Shown here piece after piece: positions 16,807 to 25,555 of a DNA stretch of 64,000 bases. The stretch spans positions 62,001 through 126,000 of the forward strand of contig CAWDBL010000032.1 of NCBI GenBank assembly GCA_963800505.1, in the 5' to 3' direction. Made by a program: the position numbers and the translations under genes. The notes beneath the pieces were generated by a model. That model did not search any database and was not told the origin of the DNA. It saw nothing but the letters and a program-made list of their open reading frames with translations. The number at the start of each line of letters is the position of its first letter. The first letter of the stretch is position 1. Origin of the DNA: Fodinibacter sp963800505. GTDB lineage: Bacteria; Actinomycetota; Actinomycetes; Actinomycetales; Dermatophilaceae.

Positions 16807-18405
16807 TCAGTTGGCGCAGGTCTGGGTGCCCGCCGGCACCGCGATGGCGGTGAAGGCGCTCTGCACGGCCAGGCAGTTCGCCGAGTTCTTGCCGTAGAGC
16901 TCCTTGGCCGAGGCGATCGCCCCGTTGCGCGCCGCCGCGTAGCCGCTGCTCGAGGTGAGCTTGGTCGTCAGCGTGCGGTACCAGACCTTCTCGGCGACGG
17001 CGTGGCCGACGCCGGTCACGGCGGGGGCGGTGCCACACCGGGGGCTGTTGTAGGCGACCCCGTTGACGGTCTTGGCGCCCGAGCCCTCGGAGACCAGGTA
17101 GTACCAGTGGTTCAGCGGGCCCGAGGAGTAGTGCACGTCGAGCCGGCCGACGGTGCGGCTCCAGCAGTCGGCGCTGCGGCCGTCCTTGCTGGGCCGGTCC
17201 ATGTAGCGCAGCGGGGTGCCGTTGCCGTTGATGTTGATCTTCTCGCCGACGAGGTAGTCGCCGACGTCCGTGGAGGAGGAGGTGGAGGCGGCGTAGAACT
17301 CCACGGCGGTGCCGAAGATGTCGGACGTCGCCTCGTTCAGGCCCCCGGACTCGCCGCGGTAGTTGAGGTTCGCGGTGTTCTCGGTGACGCCGTGGCTCAT
17401 CTCGTGTCCGGCGACGTCGATCGAGGTGAGCGGTCGGGTGTTGCCGGTGCCGTCGCCGTACGTCATCTGGGTGCCGTCCCAGAACGCGTTGTTGTAGCTC
17501 GACCCGTAGTGCACCCGGCTGGGGGCACCCTTGCCGGAGTTCCAGATGCCGGCCCGGTTGTGCGTCGTCGAGTAGTACTCGAAGGTCTTCTGGGCGCCCC
17601 ACTGGGCATCGGCGGCGGCGGTCTGGCGGGCGGCGCCGACGGTACCCGCGATCCCGGTGCCCCAGACGTTGTCGGCGTCGACGAACAGGCTCCCCGGGCC
17701 GGAGGTCGCGCTCTTGAGGTCGGTGGTGACGTTGCCGACGGCATCCTTGAGCTGGAAGCTCGGGGCGGAGCCGATGGTGTTGAGCGTGACGACGCCGGAG
17801 TACTGCGTGTTGCCGGTGCCCTCGTGGATGGTCTCGGCGGAGTCGATGACCTTGCCGGTGCGGGCGTCGACCCAGGTCTTCAGCCGGCTCGGGGTCTGGC
17901 TGGCGCGGGTGCCGGTGGTCGTCACCTGCCACGCGAGGCGGGGGGTGCCCGAGCTCGCGTAGACGACGAGGGCGGCGGCGCTGGAGTCGACCCGGTAGCC
18001 CGCCGACTTCGCTGCGGTGGCAGTCGCGGCGGCCTTGCTCACCGAGGCCTTGGTCGAGGCCGGCGAGACGGCCTTGCCGCGGTTCCAGTGGCTGTTCCTC
18101 ACGGTGCCGCTCGTGCTCTTGGCCACGACGAGGTCACCGCCCACGACGGGCAGGCCGTCGACCGTGCGGTCGTAGCGCACGTGGCGCGTGCCGTCGCGGT
18201 CGGTGACCACCGAGCGCACGGTGAGCGACTGGTCGGCCGGCAGGCCGAGGTCGTCGCCGGTGGACACGGCGGCGGACTGCTCGGCGGCCTTGAGGGCGGC
18301 GTTGCCCCCGGGTGCTGCGACGGCTCCGGACGCTCCGGTCACGGACGCGGCCACGGCGGCGACCGTGACGGCGAGGGCGACACCGGGCAGATGACGTGAC
18401 GACAT
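16807..18405 (-). CDS. Secreted M4 (thermolysin-like) metalloprotease, first copy
   Basis: This 532-residue protein has a signal peptide (about residues 1-31) and an FTP-type propeptide with a DGLPVVGGDLVV core. Its M4 catalytic domain has the zinc motif HEMSH at 334-338 and the third zinc ligand Glu at 358 in GGLNEATSDIFG. The C-terminal end stops at PAGTQTCAN with no extra domain. ATG at 18405 has GAGGAG upstream. It lies downstream of a closely similar paralogue on the same strand, separated by a hairpin, so the two may be transcribed separately. Likely role: extracellular protein breakdown. Confidence 0.95.
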   Translation of the reverse strand: MSSRHLPGVALAVTVAAVAASVTGASGAVAAPGGNAALKAAEQSAAVSTGDDLGLPADQSLTVRSVVTDRDGTRHVRYDRTVDGLPVVGGDLVVAKSTSGTVRNSHWNRGKAVSPASTKASVSKAAATATAAKSAGYRVDSSAAALVVYASSGTPRLAWQVTTTGTRASQTPSRLKTWVDARTGKVIDSAETIHEGTGNTQYSGVVTLNTIGSAPSFQLKDAVGNVTTDLKSATSGPGSLFVDADNVWGTGIAGTVGAARQTAAADAQWGAQKTFEYYSTTHNRAGIWNSGKGAPSRVHYGSSYNNAFWDGTQMTYGDGTGNTRPLTSIDVAGHEMSHGVTENTANLNYRGESGGLNEATSDIFGTAVEFYAASTSSSTDVGDYLVGEKININGNGTPLRYMDRPSKDGRSADCWSRTVGRLDVHYSSGPLNHWYYLVSEGSGAKTVNGVAYNSPRCGTAPAVTGVGHAVAEKVWYRTLTTKLTSSSGYAAARNGAIASAKELYGKNSANCLAVQSAFTAIAVPAGTQTCAN

Positions 18406-18512
18406 GGGACTCCTCGGGGCACGGGCACCGCGGCAGGTCGCGGCAGGTCAATGGTGAGGGAGGGAGCGCCTCGGCGCCCGCCGAACGCGAGTTTTGGGGT
18501 CCGTCGAGACGG

Positions 18513-18550
18513 CGGATGCCGTCCCCCACCGTGGCGGGGGACGGCATCCG
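18513..18550 (-). terminator. Hairpin after the second M4 protease gene
   Basis: CGGATGCCGTCCCCC (18513-18527) pairs perfectly with GGGGGACGGCATCCG (18536-18550) around an eight-base loop. It lies 17 bases past the stop of the minus-strand protease at 18567 and before the next protease gene. Both arms carry the window's frequent GGATGCC heptamer. Confidence 0.7.
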
Positions 18551-18566
18551 GTGTGGTGGTGCCGGC

Positions 18567-20591
18567 TCAGCTCGTGGCGAGGGAGGTGTCGTCGACGACG
18601 AAGGACGTCTGCAGGCTGGAGTCCTCGGTCATGGTGAACCGGACGGTGACCGTCCTGCCCCTGTAGGCCGTCAGGTTGAACGACTTCTGCGTGTACGTCG
18701 CGTTGGTGCCGACGTTGGACCAGGTGGCCAGGGTGGTCACCGTCGCCCCGTCGACGACCTGCGCCCGCATCCTGTCGTAGACCGTCGAGCCGGTCTCGGC
18801 GGTGTCGGTGCGCAGCCAGAACGACAGGGTCGCGCTGGTCACGCCGGCCGGGATGGCGACGCTCTGGTTGATCGTCTCGGTGCTGGTGGAGCCGTTGCCG
18901 CCGAGCCAGGCCTTCCACGAGCCGGTGCGCGCCGGGCGACCGGTGTTGTTCGTGATCGGGCCGGCGGTGCCGGTCCACACCGTGGCGCCCGACTCGAAGC
19001 CGGGGTTGCCGAGCAGGTTGCCGCCGGTGGGCGGCGGCGGCGGGGGCGTGGTGCCGCCGCAGGTCTGCGTGCCCGCCGGGACCGCGATCGCCGCGAAGGC
19101 GCTCTCGGTGGCCAGGCACTGGGCCGACCCGGCGCCGTAGAGCTCCTTGGCCGAGGCGATCGCACCGTTGCGAGCCGCGGCGTAGGTGCTGTTGGACGTG
19201 AGCTTGGTCGACAGGGTGCGGTACCAGATCTTCTCCGCGGCGGCCCGCCCGGCGCCGGTCACCGTGGTGCCGTTGCAGGTGGGGCTGTTGTAGGAGACGC
19301 CGTTGACGGTCTTGGCGCCGGAACCCTCGGAGGCGAGGAAGAACCAGTGGTTCAGCGGGCCCGAGGAGTAGTGCGGGTCGAGGTTCTTGGTGCCGGTGGT
19401 CCAGCAGTCCTGGCTGCGGCCGTCCCTGCTGGGCCGGTCCATGTAGCGCAGCGGGGTGCCGTTGCCGTTGATGTTGATCTTCTCGCCGATGAGGTAGTCG
19501 CCCGGGTCGGCGGCGCTGTTGGCGTAGAACTCGACGGCGGCGCCGAAGATGTCGGACGTCGCCTCGTTGAGGCCGCCCGCGTCGCCGCTGTAGACCAGGC
19601 GGGCCGTGTTCTCGGTGACGCCGTGGCTCATCTCGTGCGCGGCGACGTCGATGGAGGTCAGCGGCTTGGCGTTGCCCGAGCCGTCGCCGTAGGTCATCTG
19701 GGTGCCGTCCCAGAACGCGTTGTTGTAGGCGTTGCCGTAGTGCACCCGGCTGCGCGCCCCCGCGCCGTTGTTCCGGATGCCGGCCCGGCCCAGCACCGAG
19801 TTGTAGTACGCGTAGGTCTTCTCCGCCCCGTACTGCGCGTCGACCCCCGCGGTCTGCCGGCTCGTGGTCGAGCCGTTGCCCCACACGTTGTCGGCGTCGG
19901 TGAACTGCGTCCCCGTGCCCGACGTCCCCCCGTTCAGGTCGGTCGTGTAGTTGCCGAGCGTGTCGCGCAGCTGCCAGGTCGAGCCGCTCAGCGTGCTGTT
20001 GAGGGTGACCGTGCCGGAGTACTGGCTGTTGCCGGTGCCCGTGACCACCTCGTCGTAGGAGGAGATGACGGCGCCCGATGCCGCGTCGACGATGGTGTGC
20101 AGCCGGCTCGGGGTCTGGTCGGCCCGCGTGCCGGTGGTCAGCACGTCGTAGGCCAGGCGGGGCGTCCCCGTCGCCGCCCACACCACGAGCTCGCCGCGGC
20201 TCGCCTCACCCGACGCCTTCGAGCGCTGCTGGCCGGCCGAGACCGCCGTGGTGCGCGCCACGGCCGGCGTCGTGGTCTTCGCGGCGACGCTCCTGCCGTT
20301 GTTGAACTGCACGTCCTCGATGCGGCCGCCCTTGGCCTTCTCGACGACGAGGTCGCCTCCGACGACGCGCAGGCCCTTCCAGGTGCGGTCGTACCGGGTG
20401 TGCGTCGTGCCGTCGGGGTCGGTGAGCACCGAGCGCTTCACGAGCGTGTCGTCGGCGCCGAGCTTGAGGGCCTGACGGTCGGGCGGGGTGCCGGCTGGGG
20501 TGGCGCCGGGCAGGGCCGCCGCGGCGGGTGTGCCGGCGGCGAAGGTGGCGGCGGCCGCGCCCAGGGCGAGGCCTGTGGTCAGTCTTCTCAC
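18567..20591 (-). CDS. Secreted M4 metalloprotease with C-terminal beta-sandwich domain, second copy
   Basis: Starting from the GTG at 20591 gives 674 residues. AAGGAG lies ten bases upstream. A signal peptide (about 1-26) and FTP-type propeptide precede the M4 domain with HEMSH at 319-323 and NEATSD. After PAGTQTCGG there is a PPPPPP linker near residue 497. A roughly 170-residue beta-rich domain follows, beginning NLLGNPGFESG, the usual opening of carbohydrate-binding-like jelly-roll modules. The first copy lacks this module. The two M4 cores are very similar, indicating tandem duplication followed by gain or loss of the binding domain. The adhesive role of the extra domain is inferred. Confidence 0.94.
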   Translation of the reverse strand: MRRLTTGLALGAAAATFAAGTPAAAALPGATPAGTPPDRQALKLGADDTLVKRSVLTDPDGTTHTRYDRTWKGLRVVGGDLVVEKAKGGRIEDVQFNNGRSVAAKTTTPAVARTTAVSAGQQRSKASGEASRGELVVWAATGTPRLAYDVLTTGTRADQTPSRLHTIVDAASGAVISSYDEVVTGTGNSQYSGTVTLNSTLSGSTWQLRDTLGNYTTDLNGGTSGTGTQFTDADNVWGNGSTTSRQTAGVDAQYGAEKTYAYYNSVLGRAGIRNNGAGARSRVHYGNAYNNAFWDGTQMTYGDGSGNAKPLTSIDVAAHEMSHGVTENTARLVYSGDAGGLNEATSDIFGAAVEFYANSAADPGDYLIGEKININGNGTPLRYMDRPSRDGRSQDCWTTGTKNLDPHYSSGPLNHWFFLASEGSGAKTVNGVSYNSPTCNGTTVTGAGRAAAEKIWYRTLSTKLTSNSTYAAARNGAIASAKELYGAGSAQCLATESAFAAIAVPAGTQTCGGTTPPPPPPTGGNLLGNPGFESGATVWTGTAGPITNNTGRPARTGSWKAWLGGNGSTSTETINQSVAIPAGVTSATLSFWLRTDTAETGSTVYDRMRAQVVDGATVTTLATWSNVGTNATYTQKSFNLTAYRGRTVTVRFTMTEDSSLQTSFVVDDTSLATS

Positions 20592-20806
20592 GACGTGGTT
20601 TCTCCTTCTTCGGTGGGCGCCCGGGCTCGGGCACGTGGGAAACCTGTCGGCTGGGTGCCGCCGTGACAACGGTTTGTGGAAAGAAATGACCTGGGCGCGC
20701 CCCTTCTTTACCGCCGGCACACCGGGCCTTGACCGGGAAGGTGCACACGCAGACCGCATGGTGACCATCTGCCCGGAGTCCGGGGTGTCGGGGCAGGCCG
20801 GGGCTC

Positions 20807-20812
20807 TACAGT
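20807..20812 (+). promoter_or_regulatory. -10 box (TACAGT) before the hydrolase gene
   Basis: TACAGT lies nine bases before the ATG at 20822. This places the transcript start within two or three bases of the start codon, so the mRNA is essentially leaderless. No clear -35 box was seen. Confidence 0.4.
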
Positions 20813-20821
20813 GGCGGGGCC

Positions 20822-21754
20822 ATGGTGATGCTTCCGCTGCCGAGCGCCGTACCCCCCGCCGAGCACCCTGCACCGACGCAGGTCTCGGTGGTCCGGCGTG
20901 CCGGCGGGCTGGCGTCGGCCGCCCTGCGGCTGCTCGACCCGGCCGTGCTGGCCGGCAACGCCGTGGAGTCGGTCTGGCTGGCCGCCCACGTCGCGACCTG
21001 GCCGGTCGGCCTGGTGGGCGGTCGCAGTGCGCGGGCCGACCGGGCCTACCGCCTCGAGCACCTGCCACCCGTTCAGCGCGGGCTGCTCGTCTCGAACGTC
21101 GAGGCCGCGGGCACGCCGATCCTGCTGGTGCACGGCATCGTCAGCAACCGCTCGATCTTCACCCTGCTGCGGCGCGGGCTCACCCGTCGGGGCTTCTCCA
21201 ACGTCTTCGCGATCAACTACCTCACCGTCGCCAACGACGTGCGCGCCGCCGCGGCGGGCCTGTCGGTGGAGGTCGAGCGGGTCGTCGCGGAGACCGGCTT
21301 CGAGCGGATCCACATCATCGGGCACAGCCTGGGCGGCCTGATCGCCCGCTACTACGTCACCCGGCTGGGGGGTGACGCGCGGGTGCACACCCTCATCACG
21401 CTCGGCACCCCGCACGAGGGCAGCTACGCCGCGTATGCCGTGCCGACCACGCTGATGCAGCAGATGCGGCCGGGCAGCCACCTGATGCGTGAGCTCGACC
21501 GGCCGGTGCGGGGCTGCCGCACCCGCTTCATCTCGTACTGGTCCGACAACGACTGGGCCATCCAGCCCCAGCGCAGCGCGGCCCTGCGGCACCCCGACCT
21601 TCGGGCGCGCAACGTCAAGCTGCACGGGGCGGGGCACCTGAGCCTGCCGATGCTGGGTGAGGTCGTGCACGGCATCTCGCACGCCCTGGCCCACCTCGAC
21701 GAGCAGGGTGGAACGGTGACCTCGGGCGTCACCCCGCTGGTCCGCGACGAGTGA
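20822..21754 (+). CDS. Alpha/beta hydrolase, lipase-like
   Basis: This 310-residue protein has an oxyanion region ILLVHGIVSNRS and the nucleophile elbow GHSLGGLIARY, as in class-2 and PGAP1-like lipases. LITLGTPHEGS follows. Its N-terminal 80 residues include a hydrophobic stretch (VLAGNAVESVWLAAHVATW) that may anchor it, but no cleavable signal is obvious. Substrate is probably a lipid ester; this is family-level inference. The gene is divergent from the M4 protease pair, with 230 bases between them. Confidence 0.85.
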   Translation: MVMLPLPSAVPPAEHPAPTQVSVVRRAGGLASAALRLLDPAVLAGNAVESVWLAAHVATWPVGLVGGRSARADRAYRLEHLPPVQRGLLVSNVEAAGTPILLVHGIVSNRSIFTLLRRGLTRRGFSNVFAINYLTVANDVRAAAAGLSVEVERVVAETGFERIHIIGHSLGGLIARYYVTRLGGDARVHTLITLGTPHEGSYAAYAVPTTLMQQMRPGSHLMRELDRPVRGCRTRFISYWSDNDWAIQPQRSAALRHPDLRARNVKLHGAGHLSLPMLGEVVHGISHALAHLDEQGGTVTSGVTPLVRDE

Positions 21755-21892
21755 GGATGCCGGGTGCGCGCGGGAGCGGGCGCACCGTTGTGAGGTGCAT
21801 CACCGGACTCGACGCGGATCGTGCGGGTATCCCCTAGTGACAGGGGTGTGGGCGACACGCTCGTCCACAAGTTCCCGAACCGGGATTGGGTG

Positions 21893-21916
21893 GTCACGGA
21901 ATGGTCACGGTACGGT
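21893..21916 (+). promoter_or_regulatory. MtrA-like direct repeat over the promoter of the M23 peptidase gene
   Basis: GTCAC occurs at 21893-21897 and again at 21904-21908, an 11-base period, directly followed by a TACGGT -10 box at 21911-21916. MtrA, the cell-wall response regulator of Actinomycetota, binds direct GTnAC repeats of this kind and controls M23 and NlpC peptidase genes in Corynebacterium. The fit of site and target is good, but binding is inferred. Confidence 0.45.
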
Positions 21917-21934
21917 GGTGCCAGCCCCGTCTAC

Positions 21935-21955
21935 ACCCCCTGAGTACCCCCTGAG
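21935..21955 (+). repeat. Direct repeat ACCCCCTGAG in the leader of the M23 gene
   Basis: ACCCCCTGAG at 21935-21944 is repeated at 21946-21955. The second copy supplies the GAGG that can act as ribosome-binding site for the GTG at 21967, about ten bases downstream. The first copy duplicates that element. Its role is unknown. Confidence 0.6.
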
Positions 21956-21966
21956 GTCATCCCCGC

Positions 21967-22764
21967 GTGAGTTCTTCGTCCTACCAAGGGCGGCACTACG
22001 GCGGACGTCATCGCGTCCCGAGTCGCCGCGCCCGCCTGCCCAGAGCCTTCTCCTCGAGCTTCGTGCTGCCCACCGCGGCGGCCGCGGCGCTCGTGGTGAC
22101 GGCGACCGGAGCGAGCGTCGTGCACCCCACGCCGCAGCAGCCGGCGGCCCTCGAGCTCGACTCGACGCAGAGCGCCATGGCCCTCGACGAGCAGGTCTCC
22201 GACGAGGCGATGGCCACCGACCTCGCCCAGCGGCGCCACGCCGCCTCGATCCAGACCGCCGCCCTGCAGGGTCGCAACGAGCAGGCCGCCCGCGCGGCCC
22301 GCGCCGCCCAGCGCAAGGCCGTCGCCAAGGCCAAGGCGGCCGCCGCCAAGGCCAAGGCCGAGCGCGAGGCCAAGCGGTGGGTGCGACCGATCAAGACCTG
22401 GCACGTCACCTCGGGCTTCGGGGCCCGCTGGGGCGAGTCGCACGACGGCATCGACCTCGGGGCCAAAACCGGCACCCCGGTCTACGCGATGTCCAAGGGC
22501 ACCGTCATCGGGTCGTTCTACGACTCCAGCTTCGGCAACAAGCTCGAGATCAAGTACTGGGACGGCTCGATCTCCTGGTACGGCCACCTCAGCAAGCGAA
22601 ACGCCCAGAAGGGCGACACCGTGCGCCCCGGCGAGCTCGTCGGCCTGGTCGGCAACACCGGCCACTCCTTCGGCTCGCACCTGCACTTCGAGATGCAGAA
22701 GACGACCAGCTCGGACGTCCCGATCGACCCGATCGCCTGGCTCAAGCGGCACGGGCTCCGCTGA
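21967..22764 (+). CDS. Secreted M23-family cell-wall endopeptidase
   Basis: This 265-residue protein has a basic N-terminus and a membrane/signal segment (about 28-52). An Ala/Lys-rich helix follows (about 100-135, repeated AAKAKA, probably coiled). The M23 lysostaphin-like domain has the zinc ligands in HDGIDLG and HLHFEM. It should cut peptidoglycan cross-links outside the cell. The GTG start at 21967 has GAGG ten bases upstream. The promoter carries an MtrA-like repeat, which fits control by the cell-division and wall regulator. Confidence 0.92.
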   Translation: MSSSSYQGRHYGGRHRVPSRRARLPRAFSSSFVLPTAAAAALVVTATGASVVHPTPQQPAALELDSTQSAMALDEQVSDEAMATDLAQRRHAASIQTAALQGRNEQAARAARAAQRKAVAKAKAAAAKAKAEREAKRWVRPIKTWHVTSGFGARWGESHDGIDLGAKTGTPVYAMSKGTVIGSFYDSSFGNKLEIKYWDGSISWYGHLSKRNAQKGDTVRPGELVGLVGNTGHSFGSHLHFEMQKTTSSDVPIDPIAWLKRHGLR

Positions 22765-22776
22765 CGCCCTCCCGGG

Positions 22777-25227
22777 TCAGAGCTTCTCGAGCGGTGCGAA
22801 CCTCAGCACGAACCGCTTGACCCCGAGCTCACCGCCGAAGTCGACCTCGGCCTGCGTCTTGTCCCCCTCACCGAGGGTGCGCACCACCGTGCCGAGGCCG
22901 TAGCTGTCGTGGGTGACCCGGTCGCCGGGAGAGAGCGGGATGACCGGCCGGTTGCCGGGCGACCGCACCCCCGGGCGGTTGCCCAGGGTGGCGACGGCCG
23001 GGCGCTGGTCGCGCCGACCGATGGCGGCGGCACCGGACAGCTCGCGCTCCCACTGCACGAGCTCGGCGGGGATCTCGTCGAGGAACCGTGACGGCGGGTT
23101 GTACTGCGGTGCGCCCCAGGCGGATCGGACGGCTGCCCGCGAGATGTGCAGCCGCTCGCGGGCACGGGTGATGCCCACGTAGGCGAGCCGGCGCTCCTCC
23201 TCGAGCTCCTTGGCGTCGCCCAGGCTGCGCAGGTGCGGGAAGGTGCCGTCCTCCATGCCGGTGAGGAAGACGACCGGGAACTCCAGCCCCTTGGCGGTGT
23301 GCAGCGTCATCAGCGTGACGACACCGGCCTGCTCGGCCTCCTCGGTGTCGGGGATCTCGTCGGCGTCGGCGACGAGCGAGACCCGCTCGAGGAAGTCCTC
23401 GAGGCTGATCACCTCGCCGGTCTCGCGGCGCTCCTCGTCGAACTCTCGGGCGACGGCGACGAGCTCGGCGAGGTTCTCGACGCGCGTCTCGTCCTGGGGG
23501 TCGTGGCTGGCGCGCAGCTCGGTGAGGTAGCCCGAGCGGTCGAGCACGGCCTCGAGCAGGTCGGACACCCCGGCATCCTCGTTGTCACGGACCCGGCCGA
23601 GGTCCTCGAGCAGGGTGGTGAAGCCCTTGATCGCCGCGACCGAGCGGGTGGCGATGCCGGGGGCGTCCTCGGGGCGGCCCAGGGCGGCGACGAAGGGGAT
23701 GCGCTCACGCTCGGCGAGGGCGCCGATGCAGGCCTCGGCGCGGTCGCCGATGCCGCGCTTGGGCACGTTGACGATGCGCCGCAGGTTGACCGTGTCGCTG
23801 GGGTTGGACAGCACCCGCAGGTAGGCCAGGGCGTCCTTGACCTCGCGGCGCTCGTAGAACCGCGTGCCGCCGACCACCTTGTAGGGCAGGCCGACCCGCA
23901 CGAACACCTCCTCCAGCGCCCGGGACTGGGCGTTGGTGCGGTAGAACACCGCGACGTCGCCGGGTCGCACCCCGTGCTCGTCGCCGAGCCGGTCGATCGA
24001 GCGGGCGACGAACGACGCCTCGTCGTGCTCGTTGTCGCCGACGTAGCCGACGATGCGGGCGCCGTCGCCGGTCTCGCTCCACAGGTTCTTCTTGCGCCGG
24101 CCCTCGTTGCGGGCGATGACCGAGTTGGCGGCCCGCAGGATGGTCTGCGTGGAGCGGTAGTTCTGCTCGAGCAGGATGGTGCGGGCGTCGGGGTAGTCCT
24201 GCTCGAACTCCTCGATGTTGCGGATGGTGGCGCCGCGGAAGGCGTAGATCGACTGGTCGGCGTCACCGACGACGACCAGCTCGCTCGGCTCGACGCCGTG
24301 CTCGCTGCGCGTCTCAGGCCGGCCCACCAGCTCGCGCACCAGCTGGTACTGGGCGTGGTTGGTGTCCTGGTACTCGTCGACCATGACGTGCCGGAACCGC
24401 CGCCGGTAGTGCTCGGCGACGTCGGGGAAGGCCTGGAACATGTGCACCGTGGTCATGATCAGGTCGTCGAAGTCCATGGCGTTGGCCTGGCGCAGCCGCC
24501 GCTGGTAGGCGGTGTAGGCCTCGGCGAGCACCTGCTCCTGGTGCGGGCTGGCCTCCCCCACCCGGCTCGCGTAGGTCTCCTCGTCGATGAGCTCGTTCTT
24601 GAGGTTGCTCACCTGGTGGCTGAACGAGCGCGGGTTGTAGCGCTTGGGGTCGAGGTCCATGTCGCGGATGACCATCGACATCAGGCGCTGGCTGTCGGCG
24701 GCGTCGTAGATCGAGAAGGTCGAGCGCAGCCCCACCTTGTCGGCCTCGCGGCGCAGGATGCGCACGCAGGCGCTGTGGAAGGTCATCACCCACATCGCCT
24801 TGGCGCGGGGGCCGACCAGGCCGGTCACCCGCTCGCGCATCTCGGCCGCGGCCTTGTTGGTGAAGGTGATGGCGAGCACCTGGCCGGGCTGCACGCCCCG
24901 GGCGGCGAGCAGGTACGCGATGCGGTGCGCGAGCACCCGGGTCTTGCCCGAGCCGGCGCCCGCGACGATGAGCAGCGGGCCGCCCTCGTGCAGCACGGCC
25001 TCGCGCTGCTGCGGGTTGAGCCCGACGAGCAGCTCCTCCGGGTCGGCGCCCGGCCGGCTCGCGCCCGGGCCGCCGTCGGGGCCGAGCCCGGCCGCGGCGG
25101 CCTCCGCCCAGGTGGGCACCCCTGCAGCGTTGACCAGCGCCGCGTGGGCGCTCGCGGAGGTGGCGGGGTCCACGTGCGGCTCGTGGCCCGGGTCGCCGAA
25201 GTGGAGGCCGTCGAAGAGGGTGCTCAT
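22777..25227 (-). CDS. pcrA: UvrD/PcrA-type superfamily 1A DNA helicase
   Basis: PcrA unwinds DNA 3'-5' in repair and in clearing recombination intermediates. The 816-residue protein has Walker A AGAGSGKTRVL, helicase motif II DEYQDTN, motif III VGDADQSIYAFRGA, motif IV LEQNYRST and VTLMTLHTAKGLEF. It ends in the Tudor-like RNA-polymerase contact domain (GDRVTHDSYGLGTVVR). ATG at 25227 is chosen because it begins the conserved MSTLFDGLHFGD. A TAGGGT -10 box ends ten bases upstream, so the leader is only a few bases. The stop converges on the M23 gene with 12 bases between. Confidence 0.96.
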   Translation of the reverse strand: MSTLFDGLHFGDPGHEPHVDPATSASAHAALVNAAGVPTWAEAAAAGLGPDGGPGASRPGADPEELLVGLNPQQREAVLHEGGPLLIVAGAGSGKTRVLAHRIAYLLAARGVQPGQVLAITFTNKAAAEMRERVTGLVGPRAKAMWVMTFHSACVRILRREADKVGLRSTFSIYDAADSQRLMSMVIRDMDLDPKRYNPRSFSHQVSNLKNELIDEETYASRVGEASPHQEQVLAEAYTAYQRRLRQANAMDFDDLIMTTVHMFQAFPDVAEHYRRRFRHVMVDEYQDTNHAQYQLVRELVGRPETRSEHGVEPSELVVVGDADQSIYAFRGATIRNIEEFEQDYPDARTILLEQNYRSTQTILRAANSVIARNEGRRKKNLWSETGDGARIVGYVGDNEHDEASFVARSIDRLGDEHGVRPGDVAVFYRTNAQSRALEEVFVRVGLPYKVVGGTRFYERREVKDALAYLRVLSNPSDTVNLRRIVNVPKRGIGDRAEACIGALAERERIPFVAALGRPEDAPGIATRSVAAIKGFTTLLEDLGRVRDNEDAGVSDLLEAVLDRSGYLTELRASHDPQDETRVENLAELVAVAREFDEERRETGEVISLEDFLERVSLVADADEIPDTEEAEQAGVVTLMTLHTAKGLEFPVVFLTGMEDGTFPHLRSLGDAKELEEERRLAYVGITRARERLHISRAAVRSAWGAPQYNPPSRFLDEIPAELVQWERELSGAAAIGRRDQRPAVATLGNRPGVRSPGNRPVIPLSPGDRVTHDSYGLGTVVRTLGEGDKTQAEVDFGGELGVKRFVLRFAPLEKL

Positions 25228-25478
25228 GTCGGGGTCAACCCTACGTGGAGCCGCCGACGCCGCTCGTCCACCGCGCCCCGCGCGCCGGGCGGCGGTGCGC
25301 GAGGACAAACCTTAGACAGAGCGGAACTCGACTTGCCCCGATCCGCATCCTGTGGTGCGGTCCGTGCGAGACTTCCGGAGGTCGCGTTGCCGGACGAGTG
25401 TGCAGGTGCTGGATCACCCTCACTCGTCCACCCTTCGCCCGACGATCTCGACCTCACGGTCACCCCCGGGGATCGGAC

Positions 25479-25516
25479 CGCGCGGCCACCGGTGTCTGGT
25501 TCCCGGTGGCCGCGCG
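25479..25516. repeat. Perfect 14-base inverted repeat upstream of the LigD polymerase gene
   Basis: CGCGCGGCCACCGG (25479-25492) pairs with CCGGTGGCCGCGCG (25503-25516) around a ten-base spacer. It ends about 26 bases before the -10 box at 25543. An operator or an upstream terminator are both possible. Confidence 0.6.
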
Positions 25517-25542
25517 CACGACCCCAAGCCGGCCGCACGGCA

Positions 25543-25548
25543 TACGGT
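25543..25548 (+). promoter_or_regulatory. Leaderless -10 box (TACGGT) for the LigD polymerase gene
   Basis: TACGGT is followed by seven bases and then the ATG at 25556, so transcription should start at the ATG. No Shine-Dalgarno sequence is present. Confidence 0.5.
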
Positions 25549-25555
25549 GTCGTGC

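Larger units (their letters stand above)
25228..25555. other. 328-base divergent intergenic region (pcrA / LigD polymerase domain)
   Basis: No gene is visible here. The left end holds TAGGGT (25238-25243, minus), a -10 box for pcrA. The right part holds a palindrome at 25479-25516 and TACGGT at 25543-25548 (plus). The middle has no clear signal. Confidence 0.6.

Noticed and set aside
21755..21966. Possible c-di-AMP (ydaO-type) riboswitch before the M23 peptidase
   Set aside because: Such switches often precede wall hydrolases in actinobacteria. The conserved junction sequences could not be found, and the predicted -10 box leaves a leader of only about 44 bases.
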